In this document: in pieces, positions 43,806 to 54,461 of the stretch | Layout of the letters: every line of letters starts with the position of its first letter | Numbering within the stretch: position 1 is the first letter of the stretch | From: Elmis aenea | Lineage: Eukaryota; Arthropoda; Insecta; Coleoptera; Elmidae | Length of the DNA: 64,000 nucleotides | Direction of reading: 5' to 3' | Assembly (NCBI GenBank): GCA_947652605.1 | Contig: OX393579.1 | Location: forward strand, 22,837,674-22,901,673 | Notes under the pieces: generated by a model | Databases searched by the model: none | Seen by the model: only the letters and a program-made list of their open reading frames with translations | What the model was told of the DNA's origin: nothing | Made by a program: the position numbers and the translations under genes

Positions 43806-44624
43806 TGTTAACGTATCTCAAGGACTACGAATTTGGGCAAAGTTGCATAATTATAATACTTAGTCAATTCTTTTGCTTTCTTTTTGAAATTGACTAAGCA
43901 TTATAATTACGCAATTTTGCCCCAATTTGTAGCCCTTGAGTTACATAACAGATGTTTTTAAGACAAAATATAACACGAAGTTTTCTGTAATTATATTATA
44001 CTTTGGCTGTTATAATACAGAGGGCAGCAAAAATTCTTAATTTCTGGGGTCCAGATTTGAGCTTTCCAGCGATTAACAATTTCCGTGTTGCGTGGTTCCA
44101 TCGTTGCATGATTCCTGCGTTGAGTGATTCCAGTGTTGAACGATTCAAGATTTGAATGATTCTACCGGTGCATTTCGTAGAGTTGAATGTTCCAACTTTT
44201 CATGCGGCTCCCTCAGTACGATACAGTCGGTATTTGGTACAGTACTAGGTGTGATTATCATTGCCTACCAGTAAGTAAGTAGGTATATCGCGCACATCGT
44301 TATAACGAGCTTGGTGTGGGCGCTTTTATATACCAAAATGTTATTGGATATCGTCCCAAACGGCAGACTGCCTATGTCTGTGGAAGCTTTAATTCGTCAA
44401 AGAAAGATGGATAAAAAAATATCCTATTGTACTTATTTTGGAAAACCACATCTACCACTATAAAATTTCATTCAGATTCCTTCAGCGATTGTCGAATTAT
44501 AAAACATCAAAAAGAGAGACAAAAAAGCTAACAATGGTTAAAAAATTGGTACATCAAACTCAAAATTACCTACTTATTTACTAAAACAATCCTAAATATA
44601 GTAAATTTGCTGCGGTTTACACAA

Positions 44625-44696
44625 ATATAAGGTTTATAGAGTGTGCTCTTAAAATAACAAACTTATTGGGTTCCACAGTAAAATCGAATCACCCGG
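44625..44696. repeat. Palindrome family A, right end only
   Basis: Reads AAGGTTTATAGAGTGTGCTC, TTAAAATAACAAACTTATTG and a degenerate AGTAAAATCGAATCACCCGG before TA, matching the right terminus of 39544-40420. Confidence 0.65.
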
Positions 44697-45694
44697 TATA
44701 TTTATCAATAATGTCACAAATTTAAATCGGTTATAGTCATCATGAAATTTAAATAAGTATTAACACATCCATAGGAGTTTGTTTAGAAAAACCGTATGCC
44801 ACTAAAGTCTAGTAGCATACGGTTAAGTTTATAACAAGCAGTGTAACGATACAGTGGTTAATCTAATATTAACAACGCTTGTCGTCTCATTTGGGAGTAT
44901 TGTTACCTCACGGTGTAAAGCGAATTACTAAGGCTTAACACGTCTTTACATGGATGTTTAGATGATCCAACATCAACACCAATTTTGAAGTACAACCTAA
45001 ACCCAAATAACTAATAACAAACAATGCAATTTGAATCATAAAATTAAAATTATCGTAAACATTTCATTTTACAAATCCAAACTTACGTTACAGTTAATAA
45101 GTTTATGATTAAAAATCCAATTTGTTATTGCTTTAAAAATAGCTTTTAATGCCCCATTTACACTGACAGTTTTTAATAAAATTTATGCACATGTGAAATA
45201 AACAGAAGTTGAAAAATGGGTTGGCATCAATCTGTGTTTAATAAAATTGCATTCAAGATTAACCAAGCCTGGCCTATTTCAACAGAATACTAACTTTGAT
45301 CAATATGCTGACATCCTCATAAAAACTCAATAGTTCAAGCGTTAAATACAAGACTATTTCAACAAAAAGTGTTTAACTTTTTTAGCACAAGCACATAATA
45401 AAAATGCAATATATTTACAATAAGACTCCATCCCCACGTTACAGTGATAAATATTTATAGGAGCTATAAATAAAAATTTTGTACAAAACAAAGCTGCTTC
45501 AATTACGAACAAGAAGATGCAGAGAGTAGTACACATAAACTTTAATTAATTGGTTGATATTAACTTTGTTTCATAAACTTTTACAAGTCCTGAGTACTTT
45601 ATTTTTGATGTCAACAAGATGAACTAAAATGTTGTCACGTTGCAAAAGTTCGTGAACGACAGACAAAACTATACATATCGTTTCAAAATGACTT
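44697..45694. other. No gene; one hairpin at 44790-44824
   Basis: AACCGTATGC (44790) pairs with GCATACGGTT (44815), extended by ACTA/TAGT with one mismatch, giving a stem of about 15 bp and a five-base loop. The rest is AT-rich and unrecognised. Confidence 0.4.
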
Positions 45695-46462
45695 AAGAAG
45701 AAATTCCTATAAACCTTATATTTTTGTAAATCGTGAAAAATTCTTTATCGAATGACGTTCAGATGATTTTTCTACGATGAAATATTTCAGACTGGCGATA
45801 GCCAACTTTTTGTTTCGTAATTACATATGGCATACATACTTTTTTTTATAGATTCTGATAGAGAATTAAATTTTAAATCTGATGATGCATTAAAAAAGTT
45901 AACATAGATTGGAAAATTTTTGGGAAAAACAGTGTAAAAGTTATTAATTATTTTTCATAAAATCGTTTTATTTAACCAAACAAAACACGATCGCCGTAGT
46001 AATTAACATTTTTTAACTTGTCCAATCGTTTTATTTTTTTAGACGAAAAATCATTATTTTGTGAGTATTAAATTGAAACTCCTTAAGTACACACTAACAG
46101 AAGCAAATTGCCAGAAGGTACATTTTCAATTTAATACCTTTTATCGAAAAATATATAACACATTGACACAAGTTATAAGCTGTCAATTACTACAGCGATC
46201 ATGTTTGGTCTTGTCAAATACAACGATTTTGTGAAAAGTAATAAATAACTTTCAAACTCCTTTTTCTCAAATTTGTTTCCATGTATGTTTTTTTTTAATG
46301 CTTTATCGGATTTAGAATTTATTTCTCTATAAGAATCAATTAAAAATATATACCTGGTAATTTCAGAAAAAAAGTTGACCAACCAAAAATATACGGTTTA
46401 TAGGGGTTTCCTCTTAAAATAACAAAGTTATAGGGGCGTGACAGTCAAATTAAATCACCCTG
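45695..46462. mobile_element. Palindrome family A, copy lacking its left terminus
   Basis: Starts inside the left arm at AAGAAATTCCTATAAACC and ends AGTCAAATTAAATCACCCTG before TA. The motif ACACGATCGCCGTAGTAATT (about 45985) and its complement (about 46180-46200) mark the two arms. The first 50 or so bases of the left end are missing or diverged. Confidence 0.75.
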
Positions 46463-46618
46463 TATATTTATTTCATACATTTCATTAAAACTTACGAGGG
46501 TAGCAGAGTGTACCTCGATTTATTAGATCAAATGATATGAACACACAAATAAAATCAGAGAAAATTACTGTAGGTCGGGTGACCGTTAACAATTTTTAAA
46601 ACAGTGTATGATTTAATA

Positions 46619-47230
46619 CAGGGTGTGTAAAAATTGGCGGAAGCGCTACAGGTGGCGATGTTCTTCGTAAAATTCTAAGTCTAAAATCTTAATACGAAAA
46701 CGTTGTACCATGCTTGCTGTGTCTGCAAGAGGTCCTCAAAGTTTTGACATTTAGTCCTTTAATAAGCGTTATTATTTAATACCAGCAAATGAAAAAGCTG
46801 CGATTTGGAATAAAAATAAATTTCGAATAGTATTTTTTCCTAGATATTGTGTTCTTCCTTTCAAAAATTGGTGTTGAAAATATGTAAATCACTGATTTGA
46901 ATGAAAATAATACACATGGCAACATTGTCATTAGCTGTCATCTCTGTTTTTCTCGTAATTATTTCTAGTTTGTGTTTTACGATACCCAAAAGTTTGCAGC
47001 TATGTTTACGAACTGAAGGCTTTCAGTTCGAACAAAAATTGTAAATACCTAAGTAAAAATTGCTGATAAAAAATGTCCAAACGCAAATCAATGTATGCAA
47101 TGTTGCCAATTTTTTCTTTCTTTAAATGGTTCCTGAGGCCATAGGAAGCATGGTACAACATTTTTGTATCAAGATTTTCGACTTACAATTAGAATTTTAC
47201 GAAGAACATCCGCCAATTTATACACACCTG
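46619..47230. mobile_element. TIR element, family G, copy 2
   Basis: Flanked by TA on the left; begins CAGGGTGTGTAAAAATTGGC like copy 1 at 16277-16899 and matches it along its whole length with scattered changes. The right end is damaged: the stretch between GAAGAACATC and CCGCCAATTT has lost about 20 bases, and the terminus reads ACACACCTG. Confidence 0.88.
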
Positions 47231-48593
47231 ATATGTAGCTAGAGGTACTGCATTAATTAAATAAATAAAGTTGTATAGATCTTATAAATCATATTCTACA
47301 TATTATTGTTAAGTATACAACTTTTACATAATTACAGCTATTTATAACCTATTCTTCTTATACATCAACATGCTCATAATTAGCACGAAAGCGCTTATAA
47401 TTAACACTAAATAAATAATTAAGTTAGCTTAATCAACTTTGTAGACGAGACTCATTAATTTCTACGTTTTAAAGCGTTAATAATTAAATGTTGTTGGCGC
47501 TGTCGTGAAAACATCATGTTCAACAAATGAAAATAAAAAAAAAATAGTTTAAAAATAAACAGTACTAAAAAACCTCAAATTAAAGTGCTTTTAAAACCTA
47601 TTTGCTCAAACCACTTTTGGCTCAAGAATATAAACTTTTTAAACAAAAGGTTACTTTATTATTGCAGTTTAAAGAACAAAGCAAAGAGAAGGTAGTTGTA
47701 TTCTAAACTTTCATATTGGATTTCTTAATAACAGCAACGTATATACCTATAACTTTATACGACTTCATAAAAAATGTTAACACAGGAAGTTAACAAAGTG
47801 TTACGTCACCTATAAAATTGTCAGCGACCAACAAAATTAGCAATATTTCAAGATGTTATTGTTAGTCGTTTAAATGTAAAATTATAATAACGTTCACGGT
47901 CTTGCACGAGCCCAGAAAACCCCATACATCATACCTTGACTGCTTACATAGCTTCCCTAATAGCTTTTAAACAATTAGGGGCATGTAAATGGTGCACAGT
48001 TTCATTGAAAAGCCATATCATGCACATTATTATACATTTGGGAGGATGTTGCTACTGGTTATTTCTCTGTTTACATGAAGTATGGAGAGCTAAAGTGGTG
48101 GTGCCTAAAAATCGACGCTATGTTGATGGTATAACACACAATACATCAAAAATCGTACGGGATACCAATAAACGACTGCTGTTATCAATACCAATAACAT
48201 TTATTAATAAGTTGTTATTTATTACAGTTTTATATCAGATAAAAAGTATTTCAATCATATATCAGTATGATTTAGCTGAATACGGATATTTCATTGTGGA
48301 AAACATTGGCGCATTACATCTCGTATAATAGCATACAAAATTGGGTTACAAGATTCCGAATAATAGTCTTTGTAGTCAAGCCTAAACCAGATGATCGTAA
48401 CTCAAGAAATTGTACGATAAAACAACAGCAGAGCCCTAAGCGTTTTGATTTCCGGTATTAAGGTCCTCAAAAAAAAAAACTTGCATGTAAATTTAAATTT
48501 GTAAATAATTCAACCAGGTTTGGAATATAAACATCATTTTTGCAAGTAATCTCACGAATGTGCTTTACGTAACAATAGGTTGATGATCTACTT
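47231..48593. other. No gene recognised; one long anonymous frame
   Basis: A 130-codon frame at 47936-48328 is among the longest in the window, but its composition (rich in Ile, Leu, His, Cys) matches chance frames in AT-rich DNA and I recognise no domain. No repeat ends were seen. Confidence 0.4.
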
Positions 48594-49296
48594 CACGGGT
48601 CCACAAACTATTTAAGAGGAGGGCCACATAGGGGTATGGAAAGTGCTAAGTGGGCTGAATTAAAAAAATAATAATTTTCACGATGAAGTATAACCAGAAA
48701 ATAACGCAAGTACAACTAAATTTTTCTTAATAATAAAGTAAACTGGATATCTAGGTAGGTATATAATACATAAAAGTTTGTTTTTTTTACTAAACTAAAC
48801 AAATAGATATTTTCAAAATTAGAATAAATAACAATCAATAATCATCGTCCAATATTAATATAGTGCTAATGAGAACTATGCAATTGATTCTTTGATGCCT
48901 TAATTAGGTACTCTATCGATATCTATTTGGTGTCAATTTTAACACTTATTTTTAAATATTTATGCAAATAATATCCGTTGATTAGTTTTGAGAGGATTGT
49001 TCATTTTATTTGTTTTATTCTTGAAAATGATTGTTTGCAGGTATAAGTACTGCCTAAAGCAGCAATCATTTTTTCTTACAAAGTCTTTGATGTAGCTATA
49101 TTTCTTGTCTGGCAACAAAACATAAAACTTAATAAGTCATGTTTTCACTTTCAAAAAATTATTTCTCCTTATTATTGCAAAGCTACCAATTCATCATAAA
49201 TTATATTTGTAGATATTTTCTATATGACATTAGCAGTAGGTATTCAATATTTTGTTTAAGGCCGCGGGCCGGATGAAAACTCTTCGCGGACCGCTA
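48594..49296. mobile_element. Possible decayed hAT element
   Basis: CGGGTCCACAAACTATTTAA then GAGGAGGGCCAC at the left resembles, inverted, the right end GGCCGCGGGCCGG then GAAAACTCTTCGCGGACCGC. Such GGTCCGCAAACT plus GGCC ends occur in hAT families. No matching flanks were found. Confidence 0.35.
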
Positions 49297-49784
49297 CCGA
49301 GTATTGTCTCATACTTAGCAATAAAAAATTTAAGGATTTTCTTCAGTGTTGCAGCTGTTTCTTTCCATAAATTTATTATTACGTTACAGCCAGGTCGTTA
49401 TGTTTCACTGTAACTATTCGAAAGGTCAAAAAGGCCACAAAAACTTGTAATAGGGTAAAAGGTTGAACACTAACAAAGCGAAATAGCATCTAATAAGCAC
49501 GACCGAGAGTGAACTTGGAGAGGAATAATGGATATTATGTAGACAACCAACACACGAAAATACATTGGGGTAGTAGAACAATAGAATATATAGATAATAA
49601 AAATTAAATGCAATAGTATTTAACCGTTAATCCTTATTGATTTTATTTTGACTAAATTTTTTAATAACAGATACTTTTTTATCTACATCCATTTTATTTA
49701 ATAAAAAATTTAGTTTTGGAAATTTACAAACCACTAGAAACACGCTCCAAATCGAGATTGCATGATCTGCGTTTGTTATTATAG
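49297..49784. other. No gene recognised
   Basis: AT-rich DNA; nothing identifiable. Confidence 0.35.
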
Positions 49785-49788
49785 TTAA

Positions 49789-51030
49789 AACACGTTCGCT
49801 GCGTTACGGGACATATGTGTCCCGTATCGATCTTCCCATGAGGCGGCACTGCAATTCAAAAAACTTTTCTACGGAACGATGGCTCTAGTTTCCGTATTTT
49901 TCAAAATATTCAAGTTTTATTTGTACCAATAGGTTTACCAATAATTGCTAATAATTTTGTACCTCAAAAATTGTACGGGACACATTTGCCCCGTACCGCC
50001 CCATGCGACAATTTCGTTGCATGGGGCGATACGGGGTACGGGACACATGTACCCTGTACCGCATATTTAGGTTCCTTTTATATCAGAAAATTGGTAGATG
50101 TTCTCAAAATAGATTTTTCTTTGTTATTTTGACAAATTTTTAAAGTTTTGATTGAGGCACAATGTTTTTGCCTCGAGGCCTGAACGCATGGATTTACCAT
50201 TACAGACTGTGAGACGCATATACTGTACCTCGCTTGAATGTTTAGTTCACACGGTGGTTTTACCGAAATGTATATTGCACAAACTAATTTTATTGTCAAA
50301 GCATTCAGTTTTAAATCCTTACTAATAAAATGTACAAGAAGGTCATAAACATTTAATAAAATTTTAAACCATTTCATTTATTGTAAGTAATAAACCAACA
50401 AAGATTTTAGCTAGTTTTAATTATTATGGAACATGGATTTTCACTATTTACGGAATTTAAAACACATTTGAAACATGTGTTTCTTGTAACAAATTCCTTT
50501 TTATATTGACCAATTGTATAAAAATACTGTTTTTGTTAGTTTGTTTTTGAATCCCGGATATTGCCTGCCATGCTTCAACCAAGTTCACGCAGCTCTATGA
50601 GGAAAAGCGCCTTAATAAAATTTTTAGACTGTTTATATAAATATTTTATATTTTAGAGTATTTGATTTCTATTGTGTAGTTAGTTTTATCATTTTCGTTT
50701 CCTATTTTGTGCTAATAAAACAATACAATATCAGTTTGTCGGTTTCTTATTCCCTAAAAGGCTTGAATAATTTGAATGTCCATTTCAGCGGTACGGGTCG
50801 TCGGTGCCCATTCCTGCGCTCGCATTATGTTTATTGTATTATTCTATAGTAGATTATACCATTATACTATAACATTTTTAACCCTATAGTTAATTAAAAT
50901 GCGTTTAATCGTATCAGCTGTACGGGACACATATGCCCCGTACCGCGCGAACAGAGGTATGCCTACGGGACACTTACACCCCGTAACGCGCCCCACAAAG
51001 TTTTGAGGATATGGCGCCGCAGCGAACGTG
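49789..51030. mobile_element. piggyBac-like non-autonomous element, 1242 bp
   Basis: TTAA at 49785-49788 and 51031-51034 flank ends that share CACGTTCGCTGCG (left 49791, right as its complement ending 51030). The TTAA target is the piggyBac signature. Palindromic words of the type ACGGGACACATATGTCCCGT, in several spacings, occur at about 49807, 49976, 50038, 50931 and 50969. The piece CCCCATGCGACAATTTCGTT then GCATGGGG (50000-50027) is an imperfect hairpin. I could not identify any transposase sequence inside. The left end has two extra A after TTAA. Confidence 0.72.
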
Positions 51031-51046
51031 TTAATTTGCTGTACTA

Positions 51047-51362
51047 AAGGTCTCTTCACACACATCAGTCACGGCGCGTCTCAGTTCCCTCAGTTCCGTC
51101 AACCGTCAGTCATAAAAAATATTCTTTCTTGTAATTTAAGTTGATTCATCTACACTCGTCCGGCGCAGTCACGAATATCTCGTCAGTCTGTCAGTCACAG
51201 TTCCGGCGCCGTTCCGGCGCCTGACAGTCAAACTTGCTATTTCTTCTTACCGATATTGCCTGACGCCTGACTGACGTGTGTGAATAGGCATCGTGGGTAT
51301 GACTGAGACAAAACGGTGACGGATCGGAGACGCGCCGTGACTGATGTGTGTGAAGAGACCTT
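51047..51362. mobile_element. TIR element (MITE), 316 bp
   Basis: Begins AAGGTCTCTTCACACACATC then AGTCACGGCGCGTCTC; the complement of both blocks closes the right end (ACGCGCCGTGACTGATGTGT then GTGAAGAGACCTT). TA lies on both sides. GGCGCCGTTCCGGCGCC at about 51204 is a GC-rich inner palindrome, and GTCAGT/ACTGAC words recur throughout. Superfamily not determined. It begins 12 bp after the piggyBac-like element's right TTAA. Confidence 0.87.
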
Positions 51363-51364
51363 TA

Positions 51365-51889
51365 TAATGTATATTGTTTGTACTGTTAACAGTTAACAAT
51401 ATGTTAAAACATCGTGAATTACACAACTTAATAAATTTTCTAGAAAAAAAAAACATTTTTTAGTTAACTAACCAGCGGCGACTACTAATTCTTACCAAAC
51501 ATTTTTACAGAATGCTAGATTCTAACTTAAATACCAGCTTTAACTGCGATGTATTTCGAGAAAATTTCTCATGGCCGGCAGGATCTCCTGATCCAAATTT
51601 TATACACTTTTTTTTTCAGGATCCTTGAAACTGTTTGTTCATTCGTCTTTACAGTGACTTTGTACATTTACGGTGAAGAATGCCTTTACAGAAATCACGT
51701 TATATCAGGTATTTTTGAAAAATTTCATAAAACATACAGCTGGAATCTTAGTCCAAATGAAAGGTCGTACAATTGGAACCTTCTTTTGTAGCATTCAAAA
51801 TAATTGATTATAAATTAAATACCTACTCAGCTGAGGGTTGCGAAGATAGTAAATTTAGTTGGTGTGGTTGTGTTTGAAGGATAGTGAAG
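51365..51889. other. No gene recognised
   Basis: A frame near 51570-51600 reads SWPAGSPDPNF, which recalls the catalytic-site neighbourhood of Tc1/mariner-type transposases, but nothing around it supports that. Confidence 0.3.
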
Positions 51890-52756
51890 CACCGTTTTAG
51901 GGCACTTTCCGGAAAGGACGTGCGGAAGAAAAAAGAAGATTACGTCCAGGAATGATGGTCTAATCGGAACAATTAGCGTCATGAACCCTAAAAAGACCAG
52001 TGGGAACTTCAAAAGGAAACGTTTCCATCGTAAGTTGTCGACCCTTAAAGTGCGGCTGCAGGACCAGACGCCCACTTAAGAAGAAACTCTTGGCGCCCGC
52101 CATGAAGAAGAAGCGGTTATTGTGAGCAACGAAACATAGAGAATGAACATTGGAAGCAGTGAAAGAAAGTGTGTTTGTGGAACGAAACCCACTTTGAAAT
52201 TCAAAGATACTGGTTAAATTTCATTTATCGTTCGTCCGAAGAACCTCTTCGAACCGACTACATCTAGTAAGCCCCTAACATCCGTCCTGTTTTTGGGGTG
52301 TTTCACTGCTTCCGGACCAGTGAGACTTTGCCTCATTGAAGGTACAATGGACAGCAAGAAGTATGTGGACGTTCTGGAGGCGCAGCTGATTCCAATTGCA
52401 ACTACATCTGGGTCCCCGTCATAGTGCCAAGCTCACTTAGAACTTCTTTACCAAGTTGGAACTACTTCACTTTAGCGGCAGTTGTCGAAAATTGATAAAA
52501 TTTTGTGGGTTAATAAAACTAGACTAGTGAAGTTATACCCAAAAGTTAAATATATTGGAATGACCAGAAAATTTTCCACTTTTAAATCCTAATGAAAACT
52601 TGCTGGCCGTTGTGAAGGCTCACATAGCAAAATTGCGTAATAAAAATTAAAATGAAACAAAGTGTTACATCAAAGTGTAATACAGAGACCCTGAAGTGAA
52701 GGCCTAAGAGGGTAGGGCAGGTAATTAAAGCCAAAGGAGGTCATATCAATTACTGA
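51890..52756 (+). pseudogene. Tc1-family transposase relic
   Basis: Tc1 transposase cuts at TA with a DD34E triad. Pieces are found in order in changing frames. MNPKKTSGNFKRKRFHRKLS with TLKVRLQDQ (about 51980-52050) is the second DNA-binding region. FLGCFTASGPVRLCLIEGTM then DSKKYVDVLEAQLIPIA (about 52291-52403) is the conserved core. PCHSAKLT-like (about 52418) marks the second catalytic region, where the Asp can no longer be read. PENFPLLNPNENLLAVVKAH then IAKL (about 52563-52634) contains the third catalytic Glu in NPNEN. The C-terminus VIKAKGGHINY ends at the stop 52754-52756. Many stops and shifts show it is long dead. I could not find its TIRs. Confidence 0.83.
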
Positions 52757-53072
52757 ACGATGGTAAATAAATTAATTTTGTAAGGGTGCTTTTGTTTCAT
52801 TATTATCCTGTTTGTCTCAATTAGTTTGCGCATGCGCAGCACTGTATGTCTATACTTGCCTCATACTGCTTTTACCCCTTAAATGAATTTCGTTCTTTCA
52901 AGACAAAAAACAAAGGTTTCGTTTTTCAGAAATGCGCCAATAATCAATGATACTGAAATAAAATCATTCTTTGGTGAATGTTGGTTTATAATCACACATT
53001 ATGAAATAGATTAAAGAAGCTATTGTAAAAGTACCAAGAACAACATTAAAACATGAAGCAACACGCATTATA
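52757..53072. other. No gene recognised
   Basis: Short AT-rich interval between the Tc1 relic and the next palindromic element. Confidence 0.35.
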
Positions 53073-53314
53073 CCAGGTGATTCAGTTTGACTGTTGGACC
53101 CCTATAACTTTTTAATTATTGAAAAAAAAACAACATATTTTTGGAAACGGCGACAAGTTCCCTATTAAGTGATTTGCATTTGTTATCTCTACGATAACGT
53201 ATGTCAAATCCGCGATAGGCAACTGTTTTTTCTTTTAAATTACATAGTATACATGTTTTTGTTGATTCGGATAGAGAATTTAATTCTGAATCCGACTAGG
53301 TATGTATTAAAAAA

Positions 53315-54104
53315 GGTTTGGTGTAAATTGCTCGAATACAATTGCTCGAAGGTAAATTGCTCGAATATAATTGCTCGAAATACAATTGCTCGAATGGGAA
53401 ATTGCTCGAAAAGTAAATTGCTCGAATGACAATTGCTCGAATGATAAATTGCTCGAAAAAATGAAAAAATGTTACATTTTCATAAATACGAAATAATTAA
53501 ATGTACCATAAAAGTTGTTTACATTTGTTTACACTTACAAAAATGTATTAAAATTTATTTACAAATACATATACACAATACACTTATTCAATTTTTTGTT
53601 TAGATAAACATTTTAAATATTTGAAAATATTATATACTACATAACTGCTGGTTCTGACTATATTGTTGTTATCTTATAATCAAATATTCATAATGTTTAT
53701 TTCTACAACAAATAAGAAACCTTCCTAACATGTACCAAATGAGTTTTAAAGTTTTAAAAGGTTTTACACCTTGTTTTTTTTTTGTTTTCACAGCCTACTT
53801 TGTTAATTTAAAAAAAAATTTAATAAATGTATATGTAGTAAATAAATTTTGATAGATACATTTTTATAAGTGTAAACAAATGTAAACAACTTTTCTAGTA
53901 CATTTAATTATTTCGTATTTATAAAAATGTAATATTTTTTCATTTTTTCGAGCAATTTGTCATTCGAGCAATTGTCATTCGAGCAATTTGCTTTTCGAGC
54001 AATTTCCCATTCGAGCAATTGTATTTCGAGCAATTGTATTTCGAGCAATTGTATTCGAGCAATTTACCTTCGAGCAATTGTATTCGAGCAATTTACCGCC
54101 ACCC
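53315..54104. mobile_element. Foldback/MULE-like element with tandem-repeat termini
   Basis: The 9-bp duplication ATTAAAAAA flanks it (53306-53314, 54105-54113); the uninterrupted target can be seen at 63897-63910. The left end GGTTTGGTGTAAATTGCTCG and the right end, on the other strand GGGTGGCGGTAAATTGCTCG, are inverted. Each arm is an array of the unit ATTGCTCGAA(T) with period about 15 bp: nine units at 53325-53458 and ten at 53946-54098. The arms continue with AAAAATGTAACATTTT-type sequence and GTTTACATTTGTTTACACTT (53516). The centre contains family I sequence (53640-53795). A 9-bp duplication with tandem-repeat inverted arms is the pattern of Drosophila Foldback and of Mutator-like elements. 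No transposase. Confidence 0.88.
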
Positions 54105-54461
54105 ATTAAAAAAGTATCCATACATCAGAAAATTTTCGAGGAAAATCAGTTCAAAGTTTATTTATCTAATTTTAGCAACCAGTCTATTTAACATAACAAA
54201 AAACAATAACGTCTGTAAATGACAGTTTGAAGTTTATAACCTACGTTGTCAATATTTTTAGTTGTTAATTGTTAAGTGAAAATGGAATTTTATACTAACC
54301 AAGAAAAGTTAGAAATGATTTTAATTCACGGAGAGTGTAAAAGAAATAAACTTTGAACTGATTTTTCTCGAAAATTTTCTGATGTATGCATACTTTTGTA
54401 ATACATGGTCGGATTCAGAATTAAATTCTGTATTCGAATTAACAAAAACATGTATACTATG

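Larger units (their letters stand above)
42449..44383. mobile_element. Foldback element with 16-bp tandem repeats in its arms
   Basis: Left end CCCACAGACAAAGGCAGT pairs with the right end ACTGCCTATGTCTGTGG. Each arm contains a loose tandem array with period about 16 bp, typified by TGGAACCATGCAATCG (42497-42632; complement at 44065-44200). Inside the array the arms match through AATTAAGAATTTTTGCTGCC (42639) and its complement (44025). At the centre TTTGGGCAAAGTTGCATAAT (43833) pairs with the segment near 43905-43925. The left arm is interrupted by two insertions, 42754-43522 and 43535-43805. Without them the element is about 0.9 kb. No target duplication was established. Confidence 0.75.

Noticed and set aside
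47936..48328. 130-codon open frame on plus
   Set aside because: One of the longest frames, but no recognisable domain, no supported splice context, and a composition like chance frames in AT-rich DNA.
51565..51605. SWPAGSPDPNF, resembling the catalytic neighbourhood of Tc1/mariner transposases
   Set aside because: Only one short motif; nothing before or after it fits a transposase.
53325..53458. CRISPR-like regular short repeats
   Set aside because: Units are 15 bp with no spacer of constant length, are mirrored at 53946-54098 and are bounded by a 9-bp duplication; this is a foldback terminus in a eukaryotic context.
53169..54222. Frames reading SNCIRAIV-like repeats
   Set aside because: They are translations of the ATTGCTCGAA tandem arrays of the foldback element.
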